A stretch of DNA of 14,284 nt from DATKCN01 sp035513175 (GTDB lineage Bacteria > Chloroflexota > Chloroflexia > Thermomicrobiales > CFX8), in NCBI GenBank assembly GCA_035513175.1, contig DATKCN010000206.1, forward strand, positions 1 through 14,284, written 5' to 3'. A program made the position numbers and the translations under genes. The notes beneath the pieces are model-generated. The model searched no databases and was not told the origin of the DNA. It saw only the letters and a list, made by a program, of their open reading frames with translations. Below are positions 1 through 7,523 of the stretch, in pieces (positions within the stretch are counted from its first letter, which is position 1; each line of letters starts with the position of its first letter).

Positions 1-175
1 GGACGACGTGATGGCGCTGATGATCGAGCTGAACCGGACGCGGCGGCAGACGTTCGTGCTGGTGACGCACGACCCGCGCATTGGGGCGATGACGAACCGC
101 ATCATCCGCATGAAGGACGGGGTCATCCTGTCCGACGAGGCTGTCAACGGCAACGGACGCGGTTCGGCCGACTGA
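1..175 (+). CDS. ABC transporter ATP-binding protein, C-terminal end (partial)
   Basis: Only the last 57 residues are present; the start lies before the window. The frame reads from base 2 to the TGA at 173-175. Residues 20-24 (L-V-T-H-D) are the switch or H-loop of ABC ATPases, followed by a short segment of the I-I-R-M-K-D-G type that is typical of the C-terminal end of LolD/MacB-type ATPases. Walker A, the signature motif and Walker B lie upstream, outside the window. By family knowledge such ATPases energise MacB/FtsX-type permeases, which fits the large permease starting 111 bases downstream on the same strand. The protein would act on the cytoplasmic face of the membrane. The tail after the H-loop region is Asn/Gly-rich and looks disordered. 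The substrate cannot be read from the sequence. Confidence 0.9.
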   Translation, partial: DDVMALMIELNRTRRQTFVLVTHDPRIGAMTNRIIRMKDGVILSDEAVNGNGRGSAD

Positions 176-187
176 TTAAGGCCCGGA

Positions 188-203
188 CGTTCCACGTGAA
201 ACG
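188..203. promoter_or_regulatory. parS-like ParB-binding site (imperfect)
   Basis: The 16 bases are CGTTCCACGTGAAACG. The bacterial parS consensus is TGTTTCACGTGAAACA (fifth base variable), so the core from GTT to AAAC agrees and only the outermost bases and the variable position differ. It lies in the 111-base gap between the ABC ATPase and its permease, 13 bases after the ATPase stop. A perfect copy of the same motif class lies at 7556-7571, which makes this one more believable. Binding by ParB is inferred; no parA or parB gene is in the window. Confidence 0.6.
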
Positions 204-286
204 TTTCCCAACACTCGTGCTCCGACGGCTCGCCAGCGCGTCAACGGCGCCGCGTCTCGTCTGCAGGAAAGGCCAACTGGAAATCC

Positions 287-3200
287 ATGAATAACGTCTT
301 CGGCTTATCCATGACGACCATCATGATCGTCGTGTTGATCATCATGGGACTGTGCCTGCTCACCAGCGTGCTGATCGCCTGGCGCAACCCGGTGATCTTC
401 CGCATGGCGGTGCGCAACCTGCCGCGCCGCAAGGCACAGACGGTGCTCGTGATGATCGGGCTCATGCTCTCGACGCTGATCATCGCCGCGTCACTGACGA
501 CCGGCGACACGCTCGACTATTCGATCAAGCGCTCCACATACGAAGGTCTGGGCGAGGTCGATCAGTCGATCGCGTTCGTCGGCGACACCGGTGATGAAGG
601 CGATCTGTCGGTCAGCAACGTCCCGATTCCAGTCACGTTCGTTGATGAGCTGGAAGCGCGGCTGGGCGACGACCCCGACATCGACGGCTTCATGCCCATG
701 CTGACGATCAACGTCCCGGTCGTCAACATCAACGCCCGGCTGAATGAGCCGAGCGTGATCATGACCGGCGTGGACGCCTCGCGGCTCGACGCGTTCGGCG
801 GGCTGCGCACTCCCGGCGGGCAGGAGATCGACTTCGCCAACATGCCGGCCAGTGTCGGCACGGTCCCGGCCGCCGTCGTCGAGCAGCTCGGCCAGTTCGA
901 GCTTGAGATGGGCACGGAGATCGCAGCGGTCGTCATCTCGGAGGACCTGGCGGACAGCGTTAACGCCCAGGTCGGCGATCTGATGCTCTTCTTCTACGAC
1001 AACGATCCATATGTCGCGCAGGTCTGGGAGATTGCGCGCGGCTCGATCCTGACCGGCGTCGCATTCGGCGCGGACACGTCCCGGATGCTGGGCATGGCCG
1101 TGCCGCTGGAGTGGATGCAGGAGCTGACCGGCCTTGAAGGTCAGGCGCGCTTCATCGCCGTGTCGAACCGCGGCGGCGTCGAGGACGGCACGCAGCTGAC
1201 CGGCACGGTCGTGCCGAAGCTGCGGGAGGCGCTGGACGCGATTCCCGGGGGCGAGCAGCTAGGCGTGAACCCGGTCAAGCAGGACGCCGTCGAGGGCGCC
1301 GAGCAGTTCGGCAACGTCTTCATGAGCTTCTTCCTGTTGTTCGGCCTGTTCTCGATCGCGGCCGGCGTGCTGCTGATCTTCCTGATCTTCATGATGCTGG
1401 CGGCCGAGCGGCGCTCGGAGATGGGCATGGCCCGCGCGGTCGGCATGAAGCGCCGCCACCTGATCCAGTCGTTCATCGCCGAGGGCACGGCGTATGACCT
1501 GGGCGCGGCGCTGATCGGGGCGGCGCTGGGAGTGCTGGTGGCCTTCGCGATCGCGGCCGTGCTGGGACAGCTGGTCGGCGAGTTCGTGACGATCTCGCCG
1601 CACTTCACCTTGCGCTCGCTGGTGGTGGCCTACGCGCTGGGCGTGACCGTCACGTTCCTGACGATCATCTTCGCCTCGGTGCGCTCCAGCCGGCTGACGA
1701 TCGCGCAGGCGATCCGCGACCTGCCGGAGTTCAGCGCTCGGCAGCACCTGCGGCCCAGGCTGCGCTGGCAGCCGCTACGGGGCGTGATGATCCCGTTCAC
1801 GCTGATCACCAACCTGTTGCGCGTCATCGCGCTCCTGTTCCGCTGGCTGTTCTACCTGGTGGGCTGGGGACCGATCACCGGAATCGCCGGCGCGCTGTTC
1901 ATGTGGCTGGGGGCGAGCAGCCCGAGCGTCTTCTGGTTCTCGCTGGGCCTGTCACTGGCCGTGCTGGGCCTGAGCCTGCTGCTGCGGCGCTGGCTGCCGG
2001 ACCGGCTGGTCTTCACCGCCGGCTCCGGGCTGATGCTGCTCTACTGGCTGCTGCCGTTCGGCTGGCTGGACTGGATCCTGCCGGAGCTGGGAACCGGCGG
2101 CATCGAGATGTTCTTCCTCTCCGGCATCTTCATGGTGACGTTCGCGACGCTGATCATCATGTGGAACGCCGAGGTGCTGGTCTGGCTCATCGGCCTGATC
2201 GGGCGTTACTTCTCGCGCTGGATGCCGGCCGTCAAGACGGCTGTGGCCTATCCGATGGCCTCCAAGGGGCGCACCGGCATGACGGTGGCCATGTTCTCGC
2301 TGGTGATCTTCTCGCTGGTGACGCTCACGACGATCAACCAGAACTTTGTGGCGCTGCTCACCACCGACGAGGCGGGCGCCGGCTTCGACGTCCAGATGGT
2401 GGCTAACCCGTTCAATCCGGTCAGCGACCTGCGGGCCGATCTGCAAGGCTCCGGGGTCGACGTGAATGACATCGCGGCGGTGGGCCGTGTCGCCACGATC
2501 GGCTTCCAGAACGGCCAGATCCGCATGCAGAACTCCGAGTCAGGCAACTGGCTCCAGTACCCGATCTCGGGCCTGGATGACGAGTTCCAGTCAAGCACGG
2601 ATGTTCCGTTGCAGTCCCGCGCGCAGGGCTACGGGAGCGACGCCGATGTCTGGGCGGCGCTGGCCGCGGATCCGACCCTGGCGGTAGTTGACAGCTTCGC
2701 GGTCGACACCGGGGATTCGTTCGGCAACGACCCGAACGCGTTCCTGATGCGCGGCGTCGAGATAACCGACGGCGTGTTCGAGCCCGTGCCGGTGGAGATT
2801 CAGAATCCCCGCGGCGGAGAGCGGCAGACGATCACGATCATCGGGGTCATCGACCCGAAGATCAGCATCCTGTTCGGACTGTACATGGACCAGCAGGGTT
2901 TCGAGCGGATCTACTCCGCCCCGGACGTGGAGCGCATCTACGTGCGGCTGGCGGAGGACGCGACGGTTACGCCGGAGGAGATGGCGGTTCAACTGGAGTC
3001 CACGCTGCTGGAGAAGGGCGTGCACGTCACGTCGATTCGCGAGGAGATCGAGCGGCAACAGGCGATCTTCAACGGGTTCCTACTGCTGTTGCAGGGCTTC
3101 ATGGGGCTGGGGTTGTTCGTCGGCATCGCGGCGCTGGGGGTGATCTCGTTCCGCTCGGTGGTAGAGCGGCGGCAACAGATCGGCATGCTGCGGGCCATCG

Positions 3201-3481
3201 GCTACCAGCGCAACATGGTGGCCGCCTCGTTCCTGCTGGAATCGCTGGTGATCGCGGGCATCGGCGTGCTCAGCGGGACGATCATGGCGGTCATCCTGTC
3301 GTACAACCTGATCAACTCAGACGACTTCTCGCAAGGGACGGAGTTCGGCGGCTTCATCGTGCCGTGGTTCACGATCGTCTTCTTCGTGGCCGCGTCGCTG
3401 GTCGCCGCGGCGGTGATGACGTGGGTCCCGGCCCGCAAGGCGTCGTCCGTGCCGATCGCGGAGGCGTTGCGGTACGAGTAG
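287..3481 (+). CDS. ABC transporter permease, two FtsX domains (MacB/LolC-like)
   Basis: This 1064-residue integral membrane protein is the likely partner of the upstream ATPase. Two hydrophobic segments lie at about residues 10-31 and 50-70, followed by a non-membrane domain at about 72-340. A first FtsX domain follows at about 345-480, with the family's loop A-E-R-R-S-E-M-G-M-A-R-A-V-G at 373-386. Extra hydrophobic segments occupy about 505-640, another lies at 663-683, then a second outer domain at about 690-925 and a second FtsX domain at about 930-1062 (E-R-R-Q-Q-I-G-M-L-R-A-I-G at 960-972, ending P-A-R-K-A-S-S-V-P-I-A-E-A-L-R-Y-E). The two-fold repeat and outer domains resemble MacB/LolCE-type mechanotransmission permeases, but the central membrane block is additional. 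The substrate is unknown: lipoprotein, peptide or lipid export are all possible. The ATG at 287 has a purine-rich AGGAAAGG upstream; an ATG at 311 is an alternative start. Confidence 0.93.
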   Translation: MNNVFGLSMTTIMIVVLIIMGLCLLTSVLIAWRNPVIFRMAVRNLPRRKAQTVLVMIGLMLSTLIIAASLTTGDTLDYSIKRSTYEGLGEVDQSIAFVGDTGDEGDLSVSNVPIPVTFVDELEARLGDDPDIDGFMPMLTINVPVVNINARLNEPSVIMTGVDASRLDAFGGLRTPGGQEIDFANMPASVGTVPAAVVEQLGQFELEMGTEIAAVVISEDLADSVNAQVGDLMLFFYDNDPYVAQVWEIARGSILTGVAFGADTSRMLGMAVPLEWMQELTGLEGQARFIAVSNRGGVEDGTQLTGTVVPKLREALDAIPGGEQLGVNPVKQDAVEGAEQFGNVFMSFFLLFGLFSIAAGVLLIFLIFMMLAAERRSEMGMARAVGMKRRHLIQSFIAEGTAYDLGAALIGAALGVLVAFAIAAVLGQLVGEFVTISPHFTLRSLVVAYALGVTVTFLTIIFASVRSSRLTIAQAIRDLPEFSARQHLRPRLRWQPLRGVMIPFTLITNLLRVIALLFRWLFYLVGWGPITGIAGALFMWLGASSPSVFWFSLGLSLAVLGLSLLLRRWLPDRLVFTAGSGLMLLYWLLPFGWLDWILPELGTGGIEMFFLSGIFMVTFATLIIMWNAEVLVWLIGLIGRYFSRWMPAVKTAVAYPMASKGRTGMTVAMFSLVIFSLVTLTTINQNFVALLTTDEAGAGFDVQMVANPFNPVSDLRADLQGSGVDVNDIAAVGRVATIGFQNGQIRMQNSESGNWLQYPISGLDDEFQSSTDVPLQSRAQGYGSDADVWAALAADPTLAVVDSFAVDTGDSFGNDPNAFLMRGVEITDGVFEPVPVEIQNPRGGERQTITIIGVIDPKISILFGLYMDQQGFERIYSAPDVERIYVRLAEDATVTPEEMAVQLESTLLEKGVHVTSIREEIERQQAIFNGFLLLLQGFMGLGLFVGIAALGVISFRSVVERRQQIGMLRAIGYQRNMVAASFLLESLVIAGIGVLSGTIMAVILSYNLINSDDFSQGTEFGGFIVPWFTIVFFVAASLVAAAVMTWVPARKASSVPIAEALRYE

Positions 3482-3490
3482 CGGCGTGGT

Positions 3491-3518
3491 GCGTAACGTG
3501 TAACGCGTAACGTGTAAC
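3491..3518. repeat. Heptameric tandem repeat, four units
   Basis: The units GCGTAAC and GTGTAAC alternate twice, so the 14-mer GCGTAACGTGTAAC occurs as two exact copies, followed by another GC. The array starts 9 bases after the permease stop codon. A second, unrelated 7-bp array lies just after the lipoprotein stop at 11799. Such intergenic heptamer arrays resemble the short tandem repeats known from cyanobacteria, and I recall similar ones in Chloroflexota genomes. No function is evident. Confidence 0.85.
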
Positions 3519-3606
3519 GCGGTGAAGTGAGCGGGCGGGTCGGCATTGGGCCGGCCCGTTCCGCGTTTCGGGAGTGAAAGCAGGCACCCGGCGCGCAACA
3601 ATTCCA

Positions 3607-3631
3607 TAGGGGCGCATCGCATGCGCCCCTA
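3607..3631. repeat. Perfect 11-bp hairpin repeat at the end of convergent genes
   Basis: The arms TAGGGGCGCAT (3607-3617) and ATGCGCCCCTA (3621-3631) are exact inverted copies around the loop CGC. The unit lies between the convergent permease and regulator genes, and its right arm supplies the regulator's stop codon (TAG on the minus strand, 3629-3631). Neither side has a T-run, so it looks more like a dispersed palindromic repeat than a classical terminator. A close degenerate copy is at 6720-6743. Confidence 0.75.
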
Positions 3632-4780
3632 CGCGTCGGTGGGGGCGATCGGGCCGCCGCGCAGGGGGCGGCCCGCCTGCGCGCGTTGTTCGTTGTCGCG
3701 GACGCGGGGCTCGTAGTGCGAGAAGAACACCGTCCCGATCAGCTCGCGGCGGCTGTGAACGCCGGTCTTCTCGAACACGCTCTTCAGGTGCTGCTGCACC
3801 GTGTGGGCCGACACGCTCAGCCGCTCGGCGATCTCCGCCGTCGAGTTGCCCTGCAGCACCAGCCGCGTCACGTCCTGCTCCCGCTCGGTCAGGCCGTAGG
3901 CGTCCATCAGCAGCGACGAGATGCGGGCCGGGTGCGCTGGCTCGATGATGACTGCCACACGCCGGGTGCCGTCAGCCACCAGCGATGCGCCGTGCAGCAC
4001 CATCCAGCGGCCGGAACGCGACAACACCCGCGCCAGCGCGATTTCGCCCGGCGCGTCCGGCTGCTCGGCGGTGCGCAGCGCGCGTCCCGCCACGGCCAGC
4101 ACCGAGGGCGGCAGCTTCCGTGACGATTCCCACGCCCCGTCCGGCAGCTCGGCCAGCCAGCGTTCGACGCCGGGCGTGAGCGACTCAACACTCCAGTCCT
4201 CCCGCAGCACGATCAGCCCCGGCGCTTCCGGTCCCTCCGGATCGGATGCTTCGCCCACCAGCAGGCCGCGCCGCACCCCCTCGGCCAGGTGCGTGGACAC
4301 GTCGCACAGGAAACGCATCTCGTCGGAGCTGAACAGCGGCCGGTCCGGCTCACGATAGAGCCCGAGCATGCCCCAGGCGTCTCCCGCGCGGGAGCGCAGG
4401 GCGACCAGTAGCTCCTGGTCCCCGCCATACGGACGGATGAATTTGTTCCAGCCGGGACTGCGGCTCGGATCGCCGCCCGTCGCCTCGTACAGCGTTGATG
4501 TGCCCCGCTCTGAACGGGCCACGTCCGCGATCTTGTGGGCGTCATCCTCGTAGTACTCGTGCGCCAGCCACTCCGCGGGAATCTCCAGTATCTCGGTCTG
4601 ATAGTGGCTCGTGACCAGCAGCGACGCGGGGTCCAGCGAGTACCAGCATGGGGAGAGGTAGTGCGGCACGACGCTGGCGACCGCCTCCGAGGACTGTCGC
4701 CAGAACGTGAGGAGATCGTGACCCTCACCGGCCAGCCGCGCGATCTTGTCCCGTGCCCGCTGCGTTGTGCGCTCGTTCAT
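3629..4780 (-). CDS. LuxR-family transcriptional regulator with large N-terminal sensor region
   Basis: With the ATG at 4780 this is a 383-residue protein; a GTG five codons upstream (4795) is an alternative, and neither has a clear ribosome binding site. The C-terminal LuxR-type helix-turn-helix lies at about residues 296-353: it starts G-L-T-E-R-E-Q-D-V, and the recognition region reads S-T-A-E-I-A-E-R-L-S-V-S-A-H-T-V-Q-Q-H-L-K-S-V-F-E-K-T-G. The first 170 residues or so look like a GAF-type sensor domain, followed by a possible PAS-like stretch at about 190-285. No receiver domain or acyl-homoserine-lactone motif was recognised, so the input signal is unknown. The gene is divergent from the four-gene cassette at 4909-6486, a usual place for a local regulator; control of that cassette is an inference. 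The stop codon lies inside a palindromic repeat, which may have set the present C-terminus. Confidence 0.9.
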   Translation of the reverse strand: MNERTTQRARDKIARLAGEGHDLLTFWRQSSEAVASVVPHYLSPCWYSLDPASLLVTSHYQTEILEIPAEWLAHEYYEDDAHKIADVARSERGTSTLYEATGGDPSRSPGWNKFIRPYGGDQELLVALRSRAGDAWGMLGLYREPDRPLFSSDEMRFLCDVSTHLAEGVRRGLLVGEASDPEGPEAPGLIVLREDWSVESLTPGVERWLAELPDGAWESSRKLPPSVLAVAGRALRTAEQPDAPGEIALARVLSRSGRWMVLHGASLVADGTRRVAVIIEPAHPARISSLLMDAYGLTEREQDVTRLVLQGNSTAEIAERLSVSAHTVQQHLKSVFEKTGVHSRRELIGTVFFSHYEPRVRDNEQRAQAGRPLRGGPIAPTDA

Positions 4781-4908
4781 GGACGCACTGTACACGAGCG
4801 CCCAGCGTCAGCAAATACCACATTTCTGGAATAGGCAGCGCGCGGCGCCAGCCATAGGATGGATGTCGACGCTGATGCGGCAGTGGATTGGAGGCGGGAA
4901 TCGCGAAC

Positions 4909-5301
4909 ATGACGACAAAGTCCCGCGTGCCGGTTCCAGGCGGCGCGCGCACGCCGGAAGAGCTCGAGACGCTGCTGGAGGACGCCCTGGTCGTCCGCGA
5001 TCGCGGTAGTGTGATCGATCTCTTCGAGGACGGGGCCGTGCTCATCGCGGGCGACAGTCCTCCGGCGCGCGGCGGCGAGGAGATCGCCAGCGTCGCGCTC
5101 GACACCTGGGACGGCGAGCACGCCTATCTCGCCGACCCGCGAAGCGTCGTGCAGGCGCGGGACATCGCCCTCGTCGTCACGGATTACGGGGTCAACGTGG
5201 CCCAGCGAGGCCGCGACGGAACCTGGCGCTTCGCAATCGTCCAACTGCTCTGCGATGGCGGGGCTGGCAAGTCACGGAGAACGGAATGGCGGAAAGCATG
5301 A
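4909..5301 (+). CDS. NTF2/SnoaL-like small protein
   Basis: A 130-residue protein of the size and pattern of the NTF2-like fold (SnoaL/ketosteroid-isomerase-like/DUF4440). An opening helix is followed by a segment of the type L-V-V-R-D-R-G-S-V-I-D-L-F-E-D-G-A-V-L-I-A, and later come beta-strands ending with D-G-T-W-R-F-A-I-V-Q, a typical final strand of the fold. The ATG at 4909 is preferred over an in-frame TTG at 4888 because GGAGGCGGG at about 4889-4897 makes a good ribosome binding site for it. The reaction cannot be assigned: NTF2-like proteins include isomerases, cyclases and non-enzymatic stress proteins. It overlaps the next gene by 16 bases, which points to translational coupling in an operon. 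It ends with TGA. Confidence 0.8.
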   Translation: MTTKSRVPVPGGARTPEELETLLEDALVVRDRGSVIDLFEDGAVLIAGDSPPARGGEEIASVALDTWDGEHAYLADPRSVVQARDIALVVTDYGVNVAQRGRDGTWRFAIVQLLCDGGAGKSRRTEWRKA

Positions 5302-5777
5302 ATCAGACGCAGACGCTGCAACCAGTCGCTATCGCAGGCGATGCGGGAGAGGCCCGCTGGTGGTTCGCCGGTCTCGCGGTCATCAAGGCGACCGCTGCTG
5401 ACACTGGTGGGCTGCTCTCGATCATCGAGATGACCGAGCCGCCCGGTTCCGAGGCGCCGCTGCACGTGCACTACCGGGAGGACGAGAGCTTCTGGATCCT
5501 CGAGGGCAGCGCGACCTTCCATGTCGGCGACATCACGATCGAGGGGCGCGCCGGGGACTTTCTCTTCGGCCCGCGGGGCGTTCCGCACCGCTACACGGTT
5601 GGACCCGATGGCTGCAAGATGCTGTTCATCATGACCCCCGGTGGCTTCGAAAAGCTCGTCATCGGCATGAGTCAGCCAGCCGCCAGCCGCACGCTGCCGC
5701 CGCCATCGACTGAGGAGCCTGACTGGGAGCGCATCGCCGCTGTCGCTGCTGCGAACGGGTGCGAGCTGCTGACCTGA
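5286..5777 (+). CDS. Cupin domain protein
   Basis: This 163-residue single-domain cupin has both motifs intact. Motif 1 runs from G54 to G74 with H60, H62 and E67; motif 2 starts at G90 with P96, G98 and H101. H60, H62, E67 and H101 are the expected metal ligands, so a metal-binding barrel is likely. The substrate is not readable; cupins of this size include dioxygenases, isomerases and storage or sensor proteins. The ATG at 5286 has GGAG at 5276-5279 with a 6-base gap. A second ATG at 5298 would give an ATGA overlap with the upstream stop and is a fair alternative. It is the second gene of the cassette. The tail after residue 130 is Pro/Ala-rich before a final short helix. Confidence 0.9.
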   Translation: MAESMNQTQTLQPVAIAGDAGEARWWFAGLAVIKATAADTGGLLSIIEMTEPPGSEAPLHVHYREDESFWILEGSATFHVGDITIEGRAGDFLFGPRGVPHRYTVGPDGCKMLFIMTPGGFEKLVIGMSQPAASRTLPPPSTEEPDWERIAAVAAANGCELLT

Positions 5778-5819
5778 TGCGACGACTCGACTGAAGAACG
5801 ACATCGCGGGAGGTGCTTC

Positions 5820-6122
5820 ATGCTGATCGCACGACAGACATTCCAGGCGAAGTACGGCCAGGGCGACGCGCTGGTCGCGCTGCTGAAAGAATTCAACACC
5901 CGGATGCAGGAAGTTGGCAGTGCTGCTCCACAACTCCGCATCATGACGGATGCGTCCGGACCCTTCTTCACCGTCGTCACCGAGGTCCAGGTTGAGAACT
6001 TCGCTGACTGGGAGGGCCGGTTCAGCCGCTCGATGGCGCAGCCGTGGATGGGCGAGTGGTTCGGCCGCATGGCCCAGCACATCGAATCCGGCAGGCGAGA
6101 CTTCTACACCCTGGTCGATTAG
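5820..6122 (+). CDS. Small dimeric alpha/beta-barrel (ABM/NIPSNAP-like) protein
   Basis: A 100-residue protein starting M-L-I-A-R-Q-T-F, with the alternating strand-helix pattern of ferredoxin-like dimeric barrels. An opening strand is followed by a helix containing G-D-A-L-V-A-L-L-K-E-F, then a strand with F-F-T-V-V-T-E-V-Q-V, and a Trp/Met/Phe-rich region (about 65-90) that could line a pocket. The start is clear: GGGAGG lies at about 5808-5813, 6 bases before the ATG. It sits 42 bases after the cupin stop. The family is inferred from size and pattern rather than a signature motif, and no catalytic residues are recognised. A stress-related or monooxygenase-like role is possible. Confidence 0.65.
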   Translation: MLIARQTFQAKYGQGDALVALLKEFNTRMQEVGSAAPQLRIMTDASGPFFTVVTEVQVENFADWEGRFSRSMAQPWMGEWFGRMAQHIESGRRDFYTLVD

Positions 6123-6180
6123 CGGCTTTTCGCCGAACGTCCACGCCCTTCAGTTGTTGACACGATGGGAGAAACACAGC

Positions 6181-6486
6181 ATGGCCAATGTCGCGAACGT
6201 CGTTACCTACACCGTCCGGGCCGAGCACGCCGATGAGCTGACCGAGCGCGTGCGGAAGCACCTTGTCCCAGCCGCCAGCAAGGTTGACGGCTACCGGGGT
6301 TTTCTGTTGCTAGATCAGTGCGATCGCAAGCGCATGGCGGTGCTGCTCTTCGAGAGCGTCGAGCAGGCGCAGGCCGCGCAGCAGGCGCTGACCCCGGTCG
6401 GCAGGGAGCACACCTACGCCCTGATGGAGGAGCCGGCAACCGGTTCGGTCGGGAGAGTGCTCGTCGCCGACGGCATCTTCGCCTAA
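6181..6486 (+). CDS. Antibiotic-biosynthesis-monooxygenase-like (ABM) protein
   Basis: This 101-residue protein has the ABM-like layout: strand (V-V-T-Y-T-V), helix (E-H-A-D-E-L-T-E-R-V-R-K-H-L-V-P-A-A), then G-Y-R-G-F-L-L-L-D and a strand M-A-V-L-L-F-E-S-V-E-Q-A-Q-A-A. By family, such proteins form homodimers; some are cofactor-free monooxygenases that act on quinol-like substrates, and others have no known activity. The ATG at 6181 follows a GGGAGA at about 6164-6169, a rather long spacing of 11. A longer in-frame reading upstream to 5950 overlaps the previous gene and was not accepted. It is the last gene of the cassette: 58 bases after the previous stop and 29 before a strong hairpin. Confidence 0.75.
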   Translation: MANVANVVTYTVRAEHADELTERVRKHLVPAASKVDGYRGFLLLDQCDRKRMAVLLFESVEQAQAAQQALTPVGREHTYALMEEPATGSVGRVLVADGIFA

Positions 6487-6515
6487 CGCGCGCCGTCCGC
6501 GCCTGATACTGCTGG

Positions 6516-6550
6516 AAACATGGCTGGGCGCATCATGCCCAGCCATGTTT
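6516..6550 (+). terminator. Perfect 14-bp hairpin, probable terminator of the cassette
   Basis: The arms AAACATGGCTGGGC (6516-6529) and GCCCAGCCATGTTT (6537-6550) are exact inverted copies with the 7-base loop GCATCAT. It starts 29 bases after the last gene of the four-gene cassette and ends in only three T residues, so it may stop transcription weakly or with help from Rho. It could also protect the 3' end of the mRNA. Confidence 0.75.
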
Positions 6551-6719
6551 CGCGCATGGCGTTGGCTGGCGCTGATCAGCGTCCGGAGGGCGGGCAGAGC
6601 GGTCTCGATGCGACGCAATGCGCGCCGGAACGGGCTTGTGCGCGAGTGACGCTTCGGTTGCAGGACGCCAGCATGCGACACCCTGCTGGCTGCCGCTCGG
6701 ACGACGCTGGCTGCGAACC

Positions 6720-6743
6720 GGGCGCATGCGATGCGCTCCTACG
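6720..6743. repeat. Degenerate copy of the 3607-3631 hairpin repeat
   Basis: The inverted arms GCGCAT (6722-6727) and ATGCGC (6731-6736) surround GCG, and CTCCTACG follows. This matches the first copy, which reads GCGCAT, loop, ATGCGC, CCCTACG, except for a flipped loop and one C-to-T change. Shared flanks outside the palindrome suggest common descent of two repeat copies rather than two chance palindromes. Confidence 0.6.
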
Positions 6744-6917
6744 GCAACGACTGTCGCGTCTCGCGCAATGGACCGGCAGCGGTGAACATGCGAAACTGCG
6801 CGGCGGGCCGCGTGATGGCGATGGTCGAGTCCGGCAGCCGCGAGTATTACAACGTCGTCGAGCGGGGGCGGACGCGCAGGGCTCGTCGCGCCATATGTCG
6901 AGAGAGAGAAACACGCC

Positions 6918-7523
6918 ATGACGTTCTACCCTGATGACGCGCCCGTCCCCGTTGAGCTGCGGACCGACGATCTGGTGCTGCGCATGCTCGGGCCGGATGT
7001 GGTCGAGCCCGACTACGAGGCGGTCATGGAGACGCGCGTGCGGTTGCGAGCCTGGAGCAACAGCGACTGGCCCACGGACGACTTCACCCTGGCGGGCAAC
7101 CTCGACGACATGCAGATGCACGAGCGGGAGCACCTGGCGCGGGAAGCCTTCGCCTTCACGGTGCTGAGCGCCGATGAGTCGCGAGTCGAAGGCTGCTGCT
7201 ATTTCCGGCCGCTGGGCGGTTTGCTGAAACGCCGCGAGTTCGTCGCGCGGGAAGGTCAGGAGCCGCTGTCGGACAGCGTGGCAACAGTCAGCTTCTGGGT
7301 GCGCGACAGCGCGCTGCCCCGCGACCTCGACCGCCAACTGCTCGGCGGACTGGCCCGTTGGCTGGCCGAGGATTGGCCGTTCGAGCGCGCGGTGTTTCTG
7401 ACGAATGACAGCCAGACGCGGGACCACCAGACTCTGCGGGACATGGGCCTGCCGCAGGTCGCGACGCTGCGCTCGAAGGACTCCGGTCTCAACTGGCAAC
7501 TGTGGGACATTCCTCCGCGGTAA
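6918..7523 (+). CDS. GNAT-like N-acetyltransferase
   Basis: A 201-residue protein that I read as a GNAT-type acyltransferase. The N-terminal strand V-E-L-R-T-D-D-L-V-L-R-M-L (about 12-24) is followed by a helix, then F-A-F-T-V-L and V-E-G-C-C-Y-F-R-P-L (about 90-100), which match the beta-strand pair of many GNAT proteins. A later strand V-S-F-W-V-R (about 123-128) leads to a helix, and F-E-R-A-V-F-L-T-N-D (about 155-164) resembles the strand before the final helix. The usual Q/R-x-x-G-x-G/A acetyl-CoA loop is not clear: the matching position reads about R-D-L-D-R-Q-L-L-G-G-L. The acyl-CoA loop may therefore be divergent. The substrate is unknown. It is a single gene, separated by more than 300 bases from its neighbours on each side. 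Confidence 0.7.
   Translation: MTFYPDDAPVPVELRTDDLVLRMLGPDVVEPDYEAVMETRVRLRAWSNSDWPTDDFTLAGNLDDMQMHEREHLAREAFAFTVLSADESRVEGCCYFRPLGGLLKRREFVAREGQEPLSDSVATVSFWVRDSALPRDLDRQLLGGLARWLAEDWPFERAVFLTNDSQTRDHQTLRDMGLPQVATLRSKDSGLNWQLWDIPPR

Larger units (their letters stand above)
6487..6917. other. 431-base intergenic region
   Basis: This stretch holds the hairpin at 6516-6550 and a degenerate palindromic repeat at 6720-6743. Open frames on both strands cross it (6520-6921 plus, 6533-6919 minus), but their products are low-complexity, Arg/Ala-rich and resemble no family, so they are not called. No tRNA, CRISPR or clear promoter was seen. The last 20 bases hold a purine-rich AGAGAGAGAAA that may serve as the ribosome binding site of the following gene. 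Confidence 0.6.

Noticed and set aside
1903..2446. Open frames in other phases inside the permease gene
   Set aside because: They are shadows of the permease, whose frame has clear membrane segments and FtsX motifs; the shadow products are Arg/His/Gln-rich.
4803..4875. CAGCGTC/GACGCTG inverted repeat in the gap between the LuxR-type regulator and the cassette
   Set aside because: The 7-bp arms lie more than 50 bases apart and are GC-rich, so chance is a sufficient explanation; not reported as an operator.
6520..6921. Open frames on both strands in the 6487-6917 gap
   Set aside because: High GC makes long chance frames common; the products have no recognisable fold, begin inside a hairpin or overlap the next gene, and lack ribosome binding sites.
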